DNA from: Acholoe squamosa
Lineage: Eukaryota; Annelida; Polychaeta; Phyllodocida; Polynoidae
Direction: 5' to 3'
NCBI GenBank assembly: GCA_949317995.1
Contig: OX439035.1
Location: 84,073,959-84,137,958 of the forward strand
Length of the DNA: 64,000 bases
The notes under the pieces are model-generated. The model was not told where the DNA came from and ran no database searches. It was given only the letters and a program-made list of their open reading frames with translations. Made by a program: the position numbers and the translations under genes. Shown in pieces: positions 36,867-48,428 of the stretch; position 1 is the first letter of the stretch, and the number at the start of each line of letters is the position of its first letter.

Positions 36867-38911
36867 CATACCTACACAACAGCACTGTTGACTACCGAGA
36901 TGCCATAACAAAGATACATCGATAGGCGCCACAGCAACACAGATAATTGACTAGTGTCATATTCATATGAGCAATTACTTCATTTCCTGCCCCACACCTG
37001 TGCTACATTGTGATGGACATAATCATATTTCCTGGGTAATTTACAGAATACACAGTGCCTGAGTTGCACCTCATTAGTTACGTACACATTGATGTGAGAA
37101 CCATACACCTATCATATGTCTCTCATGCAGTAATTCCTCCTCATGTGGAAAATGAGTTTCTCGTAAGCCCTGCACGACTGACACTTGGCGGTTAATGCGC
37201 ACATGTATGTGTATGCATACAATGTATATGGTATCATTGGATGCCATCTAAAGGCTAAAACAAATCAGTAAAGCTAATATCATACACTATATATACATCC
37301 TTCCATCCCTTCTTCCTTTGGTTGGCACCATGTGGTTTGAGTTTATTAGCTGTGCACGGTTTACTAACATCTATTAACCATTTAAGACTGGTGAGTGTGT
37401 AGGTATTTAAATCTATGTTTTGCTCACTAGCCCAGGATAACCAGCCATATCTGAGTTATAGTGTGACTATAATGAGAAGTTATGGTGGCTTGGACAGGCT
37501 GCTGAAATCAGCGAGGTGTATAGAGGCTATTAGGAGATAATATTTTACTGCCTGCAATATTGAAACTGACATAAAATTCGCCTTCACAGCGTGCAATATG
37601 CGACTGGTAATATGCTCGGGACGTGAGGCATTGACAAGTGGAAGATAACAGCTCGGGTTGTATGGTATGCTACAGGAGATACCTGGTACCTGGCCGCAAA
37701 CTGGTAGGGAGGTGGTGGAGGAAGTTATTAGCCCTAGGGCAGCGTATACCCCTACTGTCCCCTCCCATCCACTCCACAAACCACTCACCGACATACCAAC
37801 ACCAACTCAGTCAATATGTTGCCATGGTAACGCTTTTCTAGGTAGGTGGGCGGGGTTGGTGGCAGGGGGTGGCTTGCCTCATCTTCAGGACTAATGGGTG
37901 ACGTGGGACTCGGCAGACCTTCAACTCTGATCCTGTCCTGCTATAAGAGTGACACCTTCAGGATCAAAGTATATAAAAAGACTCTCTGAAAGCAGGCTAA
38001 AAGGGTGAGAGACGCCTCCTGTTTTACTGGAAAATAGGCTAATAACAAGTAATAGCCGAGTATAAGACGTGACAGGGCCAGGACAGGATCCGCTCTTGCT
38101 ACTTGTAGATCAAAGTCAAGGTTACAAAGGTAACAACAGAGGGGTTGTCCACTTTTGTTCAAATTCACTTTCAGATAGATTGTAGTACACTTGTTGCTAT
38201 GATATTGGGCTTTCTGGTGGATCAAAATTACTCAACTGGTTGATTCAATGCTCATCAACGATTTGGCAATGTTGATTCAGGTGTCAATCAATCGTTGTGG
38301 ACCACCGGACAAGCAACTGGGGATTTTGTTTGGGACGCTTTGTCTTTTGGCTGTATTTATGGGATTGAACTTTACTGTCAGAAAAAAAAGACAGGCCAAT
38401 ATGAACAGATGTGGGTTCCTGTAAATCCGACCAGGCCTCAGACAGTCTGCCTTTCTAGAAATAAAGAGGCAGTCGTGGGTAAAAGATCTACTGTCTGGTC
38501 CAAGTAGCTCTGACATTTTGGACCTTGCCAGACTGTGACGAGCTTTGGTCTTCTCTATCAGCCAAACATTAATGTTGAAAAGCCTGAATCCATGGCCCTC
38601 CTTACATGTCAGTGATAGACGGGTGGCCGCTAGGCTGAACCCCTGGATGGACTGCCCTTCTGACAGGGCAGTGATAGGACATGGCCCTTTCTGACAGGAC
38701 GCTGAAGGATTGGGGTCTCTGCAGGACGTGCTAACCCTCTCCAGGGCGTCAGGTGAATGCTATTCCTGGAGACTACACACCTGGTGAGCTAACGAGCGCC
38801 ACGTGTGGTCTATCTCCCCATGCTGAGCAGCCATGAAACTAGGGTATAGGTGTCGGGTATGGAGATAAGGTATAGTACTAGGGTTGGGCTGGATGCTTTT
38901 GTATTGGCCAC
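36867..38911. other. No gene seen
   Basis: Ordinary sequence. Frames at 37480-37894 overlap on both strands and have no recognisable domain. 38500-38760 has loosely repeated CTGACAGG words. Confidence 0.5.
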
Positions 38912-39100
38912 TAGCTGGCCTAGAGCTGGTTTCGGCGACACACACAGATATGAACTGATAAGATGGGACCAGCATGTCCCTGGAAGTGGGTGTTAACCAG
39001 GAATAAAGTACCCATCATGGTAGGTATGTCTGATCAGTGGGTTTTACCTCAACCAGCGAAATTCAAAATGGCGGCTCCACTAGGCCTTCATACTGAGTCC
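38912..39100 (+). repeat. Dispersed repeat, copy B
   Basis: Second copy of the repeat at 1157-1341, same orientation, with small substitutions and a short insertion near GGTAGGTATGTC. It ends at TACTGAGTC in both copies. Flanking sequence differs, so this is interspersed and not part of a large duplication. Confidence 0.75.
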
Positions 39101-40736
39101 TATAGGCCGTGTACATGTAAACCAGTCACCTTCTTCTAGGAGGCTGGCGTGTATTGGAGCTCCTAATGCTATAGGCTACGATGCAGACTCGTTCACAGAA
39201 CACATTTTTGTGCTTTCGCGTGGCCTACTTCCCCAAATTATGTGTTCGTTGTGCTTCTATAATACACGTGATTTTCTAAGCAGTAGGTTATCAACACTTT
39301 AAGTCATGGTAGAAGGAATCTGTAATAATCTGCGATGCCAATCCCTGGCTGGCAAAATGCAGGAAGAAATTTACAAACGGACTGGAGTGAAATGCCATAT
39401 GAAATATGGCTTGATGACAGGATATGATTGACTTCTGAAACAGTCACTTCAAAATTGACATACGTAGGATCACCTTTGGATACACAAGCTTTATTGATGG
39501 CCTTTTCTGTAATCGATTTAGGGAGTAGAGAATTTTCTGTAATAGGTTCCTAATTTAGTGAGTACTCCAGGTAATGGTAAATGTAACCTGCAGTTTAGTG
39601 GGTACATAATAACATGGGTTGTATACCTAATACACCTGTGGTCATTCATGTACCTTAGAGACTGATAGGTAAGGTTAGTGTTAGCAGGTAGCTGACACAG
39701 CTGGGATGTAAGGGAGGGATGTGTGGGAATCCCGATCCTCTACCACAGCTGTACAACTAACAGGGGTGAGATGTCATATGTGAACCTCCATCCATCACTC
39801 CGCCCTATCAGGAAGTACCTCAGCAATCCCCAATACATGTAGCTCTAATGTCAGTCATCCAAATGGCTGTCATTAGCTATGGCACATACCACCCTGGCTA
39901 CCAGTCCCCCATCATCTGGTGGTGGTGCATAATCAAGGGAAGGCCTGTTTGGATCTAACAACTATTAAGAGCGGCATGCAAGGTGAGTTGCTCTTCCAGA
40001 GAGAGTAGCTCGTCCTATACCATTGCCCCAGGTGTACTGGGCGCGTGTTGCGTGTCGGGCTACTATCAAACAGGCAGGCTCTGCGCCAGCCTGGCGCCCG
40101 TCGTGCTGTCTGCCTGCACAGCATCAGACCAAGGGGCTGGGACTAACTAGAGGCTTCATTCCGCTTCATTCTGTCTACTTTATCCTGAAAACTACCTTCT
40201 AACTCGAGGCTGTTTGCTCTTTCGACGCTGTATATACCGAGATGTTATGTAGATTATAAACATCAGGTTTTCTCAACCACTGATGTCTTCACAGATACCA
40301 GGCTGTTTTAATGGTACTTTGATATAATCTGAAACGTTAATCATGGTAATACTACAGGGAACTGAAAATGATAAATATTATGCTGAATAATACTTCTTCC
40401 GCGCCTGTAAATATTTCATGTTGTCATGTGCACTTCTTTCAGTGGACATGTCATGAGATATGTTGATACGTTACCAGCTACCAGCTCTGGCAGCTGCCAT
40501 CGGTTGGGCCTTGATTGTGGCATCGATAGGTCATCCAGGCCCCACGTGATCAATAGGGTGATTCGTGATAAAGCTCACTATCTAGATACCTGTGACCATA
40601 GATTAAACTGTATTGACGTGCCTCGTTTCTCAATGGTGTAACATGTACAGGTTGTACTCCAAAATCTTTCATTAAGAAGTGGCATAGCGATGCCATAAGC
40701 AGTATGTTAGGTAGACTCACTACCAATGCCAGGTAA
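39101..40736. other. No gene seen
   Basis: Ordinary sequence. A G/C-rich patch at 40035-40115 contains CTGCGCCAGCCTGGCGCC. No exon recognised. Confidence 0.5.
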
Positions 40737-41099
40737 AAAGACAGGGGCGTAGGAAAAGGGGGGGAGGCAGGCCCACCTGCCCCCCCCCCCAATCATAAAG
40801 GAGGTGGGACCTGAGTATATCTGGGCCCCCCAAAAATTTGCCAAGAATTCATAATGATTTGAACAAGAAGCTATAACACTTTGCATCTCATATTAGATTC
40901 ATATAGTTATGGGATAGGGAAAATGGGGGCATGGGCCTCAAATCAGATCTACAATTCATCGAAAATTGCTTTTCTATGCAAATTTTATATAGGTATGTAT
41001 AGGCGCTATTCCGCCTAAGCTGACAATTCAATGTGTTTGAGGTGGGGCCCCTTCTGCCCCCCCCCCCAATGAAGATTTGCTTCCTACGCCTCTGAAAGA
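40737..41099 (+). mobile_element. hAT-like MITE, 5-bp TSD, copy 2
   Basis: The element is 40742-41094 (353 bp), with ends CAGGGGCGTAGGAAAAGG and TTCCTACGCCTCTG. It is flanked by the exact 5-bp direct repeat AAAGA (40737-40741, 41095-41099). It matches the reverse complement of 7348-7663 throughout, including GGGCCCCCC.AAATTTGCC and AATGAAGATTTGCTTCCTA, and is about 37 bp longer in the middle. Confidence 0.9.
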
Positions 41100-41999
41100 C
41101 AAAACACTAGCTGCAGACTAGACGCTCAGTTATAAACTATCAACAATATTAGATCCTATATAGCCAGCAGTGCAACCACCACTGTCCTCCCAGATGCAAT
41201 TATCTACAGGAGGACATTAAAAATTCACAGGAGGATTGGCAGCCAGGTCCCAGTGAGTGCCCTGTGGGTGGTATGTCTACAAGGCCTGCAGGCAGCATGC
41301 TTCCCGCTCCTGTATTTACCATTACTGACTGTGTACCAAATCCATCAGTTGTTAGTCAACACTAGGCCCTAGAGACCTAGAATGGCCTATTTTTGCCCTC
41401 TCTATAACCATTAACTTCAAAGAACATGGTTGTTTGTCAGAGTGCAGCTTGAGTACAATCATCTTTTTGAATGGAAGCATAGCATTCATATTCTTTAGTG
41501 GGAACCAATTTTAGAACTAAGAAACATACCCCCAAATCCTGTATATAATCCCCACCCGGGGTTTTACGGTAGTAATTCATGGTCAAATGTACCATGGTCC
41601 GTAACCAGTTACCATACATAAAATAAACATGCAAGAGGGTAAATTCTAAAACAGTACAGGTGTTGTTTTTTTTTCTACGAGGGAATCAGTAATATCAGTG
41701 GTTGGAGTATGTGAAAGTCCTGTAGTATCTTAAATCAACAGGTGTATGTTTCCCTGATGTGTTATGTTCGTGACAACCAACTATAAAGGTTCGTACCGAT
41801 CTGCTAGACATGCCGAAAATATACACACAGGCAGAGTGAGATGCAAAACACAAAGGTGGTGGTAGATTAGTTCAGTCCTTCTCCCTGCATGTACCAGAGA
41901 GTGTGAGCCTGAATTGTACACTATATCTACCAAGATCATTCTACTACTATTTCTTTGCTTGAACTATCTATATCACATTCAATATATTCTCTCGATTCT
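41100..41999. other. No gene seen
   Basis: Ordinary sequence with short chance frames. Confidence 0.5.
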
Positions 42000-42053
42000 G
42001 TCTGTTTGTTGTTTGTTTTTGTTGTTGCTGTTGTTGTTGTTTTTGTTTTGTTT
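42000..42053 (+). repeat. GTT/GTTT-rich simple repeat
   Basis: Impure (GTT)n with a few TTTTG units. Confidence 0.85.
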
Positions 42054-45000
42054 CAAATTAGATAAGTCCTAGATATGAGTCTTGGACCAGAGGTTTACTT
42101 GAAATTCCCTAATGCACTGGTAAATTTGGTGTCTCCCTTGTCATTCCCTGCACATCCCTCCTGGTTTGATGGATTCCTGCTTTGCTCGGTCCGGGTCAAC
42201 TCATTTAGATAAATGTGACTGAGAAAGGCTGAATTATTGTTATAAATGAGCCTAAGAGGCAAGAAGCCAAAGTAGGTCAGGTCAGGGCGAGCTGCTCTGC
42301 CTGAGGAGGTGGAGGCCAAGGCAAGTGACCAATCAGCATGCGGGACATAATTGTGTGGGTGTCATTGGGGGTTAAATACATGGGTGACCTATGTGGAGGG
42401 ATGGCCAATGTCCTGTTGATCATGTCATGTGAACAGGGTCTATTAGGTGTAACTGGGGTAAAATATTATCATAAACCCATGAACATGTCTTGGACCCTAG
42501 AGAGCTGCTCTGGCATGCACATGAAAGAAAAGTATAGTTACGTCAATGGAGAATAACAGAATGGAATTGAATATGCTAACAGGAGAAAGCAAATATGTGG
42601 TTGGGGCGGGGAGGGGGTCTTACAAATATTGAGGAAGTTAAACTATATAAACTAGCGGCTATTTATTTATGAAGATCATACACGTGAAGCTTCCCTTTTG
42701 GAACAAAGGAGACACATCAGTAGAGTGAGTGATATGGTAGCCAGTCCTTTTGACATCTTAATATGTTTGGGCTGTAGACCTCCTTGGGCTATGCTAGGGT
42801 GATGGACACATCTGTGGGTCATCTGTAACGACCTGTCAACCTTTAGCCACGCCTGGTCTACCTCTAACCAGACCACGCGTGCATGTCGACACACTGGTAA
42901 AACTGAGGCACTCAAAGAAACTCACCTCTTTTTCCATGCCACATCCAAGGCCTTCTTTACACCAATATAGAAAAATACCGTACATGTGTACACAGTTATT
43001 ACCGGTAAAGGCATTTTAAGGAGTGTAGATATGGAACGAATAGTATGTAAACAATATGTTTATTGACAACTACTGGTCCTATAATGATCCCCCTCACATC
43101 ATCATAATTATACTTGAAATGTGAACTAGCCTTAGATCTGCTGAGTGGAGAAGAATTAATGTGGCTTTTAGTCTGGACAAGGTTTAGGCAAGCACCCTTC
43201 AGCAAGCAGGCACAACTGGCCCTTGCCTTCCACCCCCATAACCCATCCTCTCCTATTCCCATTTCCCCCATCCTTCCACCGCATGTGTGCTCTTGGGTCT
43301 CACAGCGCAATGAAAATGGACTATCAGTGGCCAACGCATGGTGTTGTGGCCATGGACGGGATCGAATGCTAGCCACAGTAATTTGTGTTGTGGGAGAAAA
43401 AGGCCCTGCAGTTATAGGGCGCGTGCTATCAGGGCCCGGTAATGAGGGGAGGCGGCAGCCGACCTGGTTTCTGCTCCTCCTGTGTCCATAGGCCCTACAG
43501 AACAATGACCAGTGATCAAAGCTCTCAATGATGAGAGTACAAAAGCTAGGTCTATAGAGTATACATCATAGACCGAAAGCCACACTGAAGATGTATCCAT
43601 GTATCATACCGACTGCATTTACATCGTGCATCTGCTTACAGCCACTGATAGTGAAATATAGACAATAGATCCTGTCCTGACGATGGCATACATCCCATCT
43701 ATACCGGAACATCTGTAAGCCTCGATGCTGGTTTGCCGTTTAATATCACTCATTGGTAGGTGTTTTACCGGTATTCATTAATGAAGGTTGCATCTCTGGA
43801 TGAAGGAGTTATATGCCGCACCACACACTGCCGTACCACACCGTACAGCATTTGATATGAACACCAACACAATCTTTGATCTCTCAGACCTCCAAATTCC
43901 ATGCCGCATGGTGCCGCACAAATGCCCCGTTGGTATGAAAGGGCCTAATAATCTACCGGAGGTATGGGAGGGGGTGTCTTTGAGATGACCTCAGATCAAG
44001 CTGCATCTGATATTCCTTCCTAACAGGACAGTTGTATTGTAGAGACGAGTTCTCCCAGCCCGACAAACAATAGTCGATGTATAGATACAAGGCGTGCCCT
44101 GTATGATATGGTATAGTATTTTTGTAGCCCCTGGGTGTGGCACAGTGAGGGTAGGTTCAGAGCTGGTGTTTTCCGGGGTGTTGTGGCATTCGCCACAGCC
44201 TCCCCTGTCATAAATACAGCTGAGATGACCAGGCGTGCTGTCCCTCAGCCCCTGGAGGAGGAATGCAGCCTGTCACTGACTCACTAGCCTCCTGGGGGCT
44301 ACCTGCAGCCTCCTGCATGCCAAGGTGATGTAGGAATTAGAGCTGGGCAATGAGACAAGCAGCAGCCTCTGGAAGATGTGCCCCACATACAGCTGTCCTC
44401 CCAACTATGAAATAAAATACATTACATCTATTGGGTTTGTTTTGTTCGTTTGGATAGTTTTACATCCGATCATTCAGGAATTCAGGAACTACACTTGGTT
44501 TATTCCCTCTGTATTTCCCTTTATATGTACAGGGGTATCATAAAATTGTCATGAGAAAAAGAGCAATAGGAATTTTAGGCACTTACGTAGTAATACAGAA
44601 TTGGTAGTGATGCAGAATTGGTCCATTCCATGTTGTGTTGGCGGCATTAGTTCATAATGCCATATAATTTCTAATCATATTGTTTTTCTATATAGCCTCA
44701 ATGGTATTCTTATATCATGTACATACATGAGTGTATAATGTTAGTTATCGAACAGATTTTACATACGCATATATTCATATTAAGACTTCACATGGCTAAT
44801 AAATAATGTATATGCCATTTCTCTCTGCGCAATACTGCGATTTATATTCATATCCCACATAATCAAACCACGCCCTCTAACCATTACCCAACCCAAACGT
44901 ATAAAATTGCGCTGTAGTTATTATCATACACCACATCCATCGATAGACTCCCACATTAGAAAACCTGTATATTGGGAGCCTGGAGGTACGTACAGATGCG

Positions 45001-48000
45001 GGTGCATGTTTCATGGGCAGGTTTCAGTCATCTGTGACATTTTGCTCAGCTGTCAGGGCTATTAGTGGATACCACTCGGAGCATGTATATGCCTAAAGCT
45101 GACAGGCCACCAAAATACCAACATGTTAGAATGGGGTAAAGGCTTCTAGAGTACTAGTGCTCAGCAAACTAGCGCCTCAGCCTGGGCCATGATTACCTTA
45201 ATAAAACATTTGGGAATTAATCTATGTGGATCGCAAAATATCTTGTGGATTTAGACCCACATCCATGTTAATTTCAAACACTTACCAGTAATGAAGATTT
45301 TCCAAATTTCCCAAACACAGTAAAGGCGTTTCTAAATGTAGGTCATCAACACTTACCCTGAAATAAAGGAAAACATTCGTCAATAATTAGGTATAAAATG
45401 CATCGTAAAAGATTCAGTCATTGGAAACAAATATGAAAGCAATTGGACAATTATTTCATTAAGGAAGATTTGACCTCCAATAGGCCTTCACTATTAACCT
45501 TTTTCATTACCACCCACGTCTTTGTTGTGCCCAATTTTTCATAATGCCTTGGTCATTATAATGCTCTGTCCAAATCTCCTGTGTCTCTCCAGAACAATGG
45601 TTTGAAATGATGAGTCAGTCAGACAACAGCCTTTACCCCAACCCAATCTCATTCTCATCAACTCTACCCAGTACAGCCCAATCCTTGCCTCTAGCAGCGT
45701 CCCCAATCCTTATCCGAGTTGAAAGTGAGGGACACCAGACTCAAAGCCCTGTGAACCCTACTGTGAGGGCAGTAGGGACAGGACCCCTTGTCCCATCTCT
45801 GGTTACTACACCAACACTGCTAAGATTTCAACAGGGCAATATGTCTACAGAAACTTCCTACTTCAACCTGATACTTATATTCTGCCCTGTCTAATGTAGG
45901 CTGGATTAATACATTACACAAAGTGTGTTGGTGACTCCAGACAGGGGGTACAGAGATAAGCCCCCAAGGCCAGACAAGTAATCATCCCCTCCCAGACCCC
46001 CTTCCCTGCCCAGCCTTTACCTGCCCAAGGGGGGCTGGTGGGTGAGGACGGTGGCTCATTAGCCACATAAACAAACAGCCCCAAGGCCCACTTTATAGCC
46101 ACACGCCGTTCAAGTACTCGACACTAGGAGTGGGTTCAACAAGTCAGCATCTCCATCCATTCTGGACAAGACACGACCCAGCCCCCTACTCCTTCATCTC
46201 GAGTGTAGCTAGGATCAGTTCTACATATTGAAGATTAATGGCACAAATGGCACAGCCGATGATACCACAACCAAATCTCCCTGTTTACTTTGTCTTTATA
46301 GATTCATGCTTTATCAGGGCTATCAGAATATCTTAATGCATGCTTGAGTTGCCCTTAATGAGTCACTCTTTATCAATGCATAACATGCATAGCCATAGAA
46401 TAAGTCTTTTGTGGATTGTTCTGTGCACTACTTGTTTGTAGAGTATGCATCAATCAATCTCACTGTACCAATTAGGCCAGACCCCGAGAGCCTGAGGGCT
46501 GACTGGCTGATGACCACAGCTTCAAGGTGGATTTAACACCAGAGCATGATAGACGACCACCACTATAGCATATGGTAAATGACCAGAGTAATGATGGGTG
46601 GCCGATAACATATGGTACTACAAAGTAGCCATAACCTCATGGTGGTCTGTATGCGTATAAGAACACAGGCTCCACCACCCCACACATGATGACCTGAGCC
46701 AGCTGAAGACACAACCCAACAGTCATCCGGCACAATGCATGTCTAGTAGTCTCACTGTGACTTTTTATATTTCATTGAGAAACCCAGTCATATGGCTGAA
46801 GTAAAGTGGAGCAAGATGAATTGGAGGTCTTCTACAAAACAAATGTATATATATGGTTAAAACTGTACCCAGATGATTTGATGTTTACAGAGAGGCTAGG
46901 TTATCCAATAGCAATCAGACCTTTCCCAGTGATTAATTACCATAGGCATTGGCAATGATTAATGGACAGATTAACTAACCACCATCTGTAGCTAACATTA
47001 AATACGATGATGCATACTGATCAGTGTAGATGCACCCCCCCCCCTCACCTTCTGTCCCCATCCTAGTGTAGCCTGTAGCTGCTTCAGCACTGCTTTAGTA
47101 AATAAGCTATATTTACTATACATATGCCCTAGAAACTATTCTTAAATTCATTGACTGAGAACTGAGACCAGCATATCTTCCATGGTGTTGTGCATTGTGA
47201 TCCACCCTCAAATTCTGTTATTTAAAGAGATAATCTGGTGCAGACAAGACTCGTCTCGGACTCATATCTTTTTTTGGTAATGATGATGTGCGATATTCTA
47301 TTCGTTATGTATGCTTATAAAATGTATCTGCACATATCATGTTGAAGTTTCTAGGACAGTAGGTTCTTCTAGTTCACCCATTGTACTTGTCATTTGGAAG
47401 GGCTCTAGGGACAAATAAACGAGATGTTCTAATTCTTATGGAAAAGAAATGCTGCATAATAAACAGGTGTGGCAAAAAAGTTGGTAAGCAAAACCGAGTC
47501 AATAAACACTACAACAGGGCCAAAAACTATTTAAAGAACAGTCCTGTTGTTCCTTATCTATTAGAGCAGTCAAAAACTCAAAGGTGGGGCTTCTCGCCAG
47601 CAACTCTCCAAGTAGCTGTCCAGTGGCGTGTCTGGCAAGTGAATGGAAAAGAACCGAACCCCCATGGTATATGAAACTCTTCATAGAAACACACCCTCCT
47701 AGGAACTTAAAAACATTATTGTGTCTTCAGCGTTAACAGTTGCATTATGAACTACTGCATATTTCCTGTTACCTTCATACCTGGCCAACACTCCCATTCC
47801 CCAGGTCATCCAAAATACAACCATCTCACTTGCTACACGATTCTTCAACATCTTCACCTTCAGTTGAGGATCAATATAAATCAGTCAGCTCAAGGGTCAA
47901 CTCTCAACCCCAACCTATCTGCACACCACATTGGAATCTTCGACAGAGACACCCCATTTATTGAATACACTTCCATTTGTACCTTGAATTGAAAGAACGA

Positions 48001-48240
48001 ATCTGGACAAAGCAGTGTACCTTTTTGCTATATAACCCGGGCCTATGCCTCCATCAATCCGCCTTTGATTTCCTCTGATACTTCTGCAGCATGACCCTAT
48101 CCACCTTTGATACCCTACATTTACCTGTGTATATCACCACCTTATTGTGGTTCACAGGCCAAACTATTCTATACAGTCAAGCTGCTCATACAGCTAAACT
48201 CTTCAAATGTACAACATATTACCTTCACAGAGAGAATAAA
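42054..48240. other. No gene confidently seen
   Basis: Holds GAGC-W-GCTC sites at 42289 and 42502 and a candidate last exon at 45593-45894 (see findings). The 168- and 125-codon frames at 42999-43505 lie on opposite strands of the same stretch and neither shows a known domain. Purine-rich short frames ending at AG|GTGAG occur near 42927 and 47049 (minus strand) but lack good acceptors. Confidence 0.4.
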
Positions 48241-48241
48241 C

Positions 48242-48428
48242 AGAGTCACAAAGGGAGTATGGAGTATAAAAAGGGAGTCAATGCTTCCCTGACTCCCTTC
48301 TTATGTTATCTGACTCCCTGTTTGTTCAGAGTCACAAGATCCTGACTAGTCTGAGAGAGTCAGTGGTGAATAAGGGAGTCATGGGTGAGCTGGACTCCCT
48401 AAGGGAGTCAGGGTATGCCAGGGAGTCA
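48242..48428. repeat. Cluster of GGGAGTCA/TGACTCCC boxes
   Basis: About ten GGGAGTCA, AGAGTCA or inverted TGACTCCC boxes lie in under 190 bp in both orientations. One pair is an almost perfect palindrome, GACTCCCTAAGGGAGTC. Structure resembles the box-filled element at 53364-53661, but terminal repeats and target duplication were not found. Confidence 0.6.

Noticed and set aside
42999-43505. 168-codon (minus) and 125-codon (plus) frames
   Set aside because: Open on both strands over the same bases; neither reading shows a known motif.
47049-47128. 80-nt minus-strand exon (frame containing TKAVLKQLQATLG)
   Set aside because: Donor is good, but the acceptor is poor and no neighbouring exon fits.
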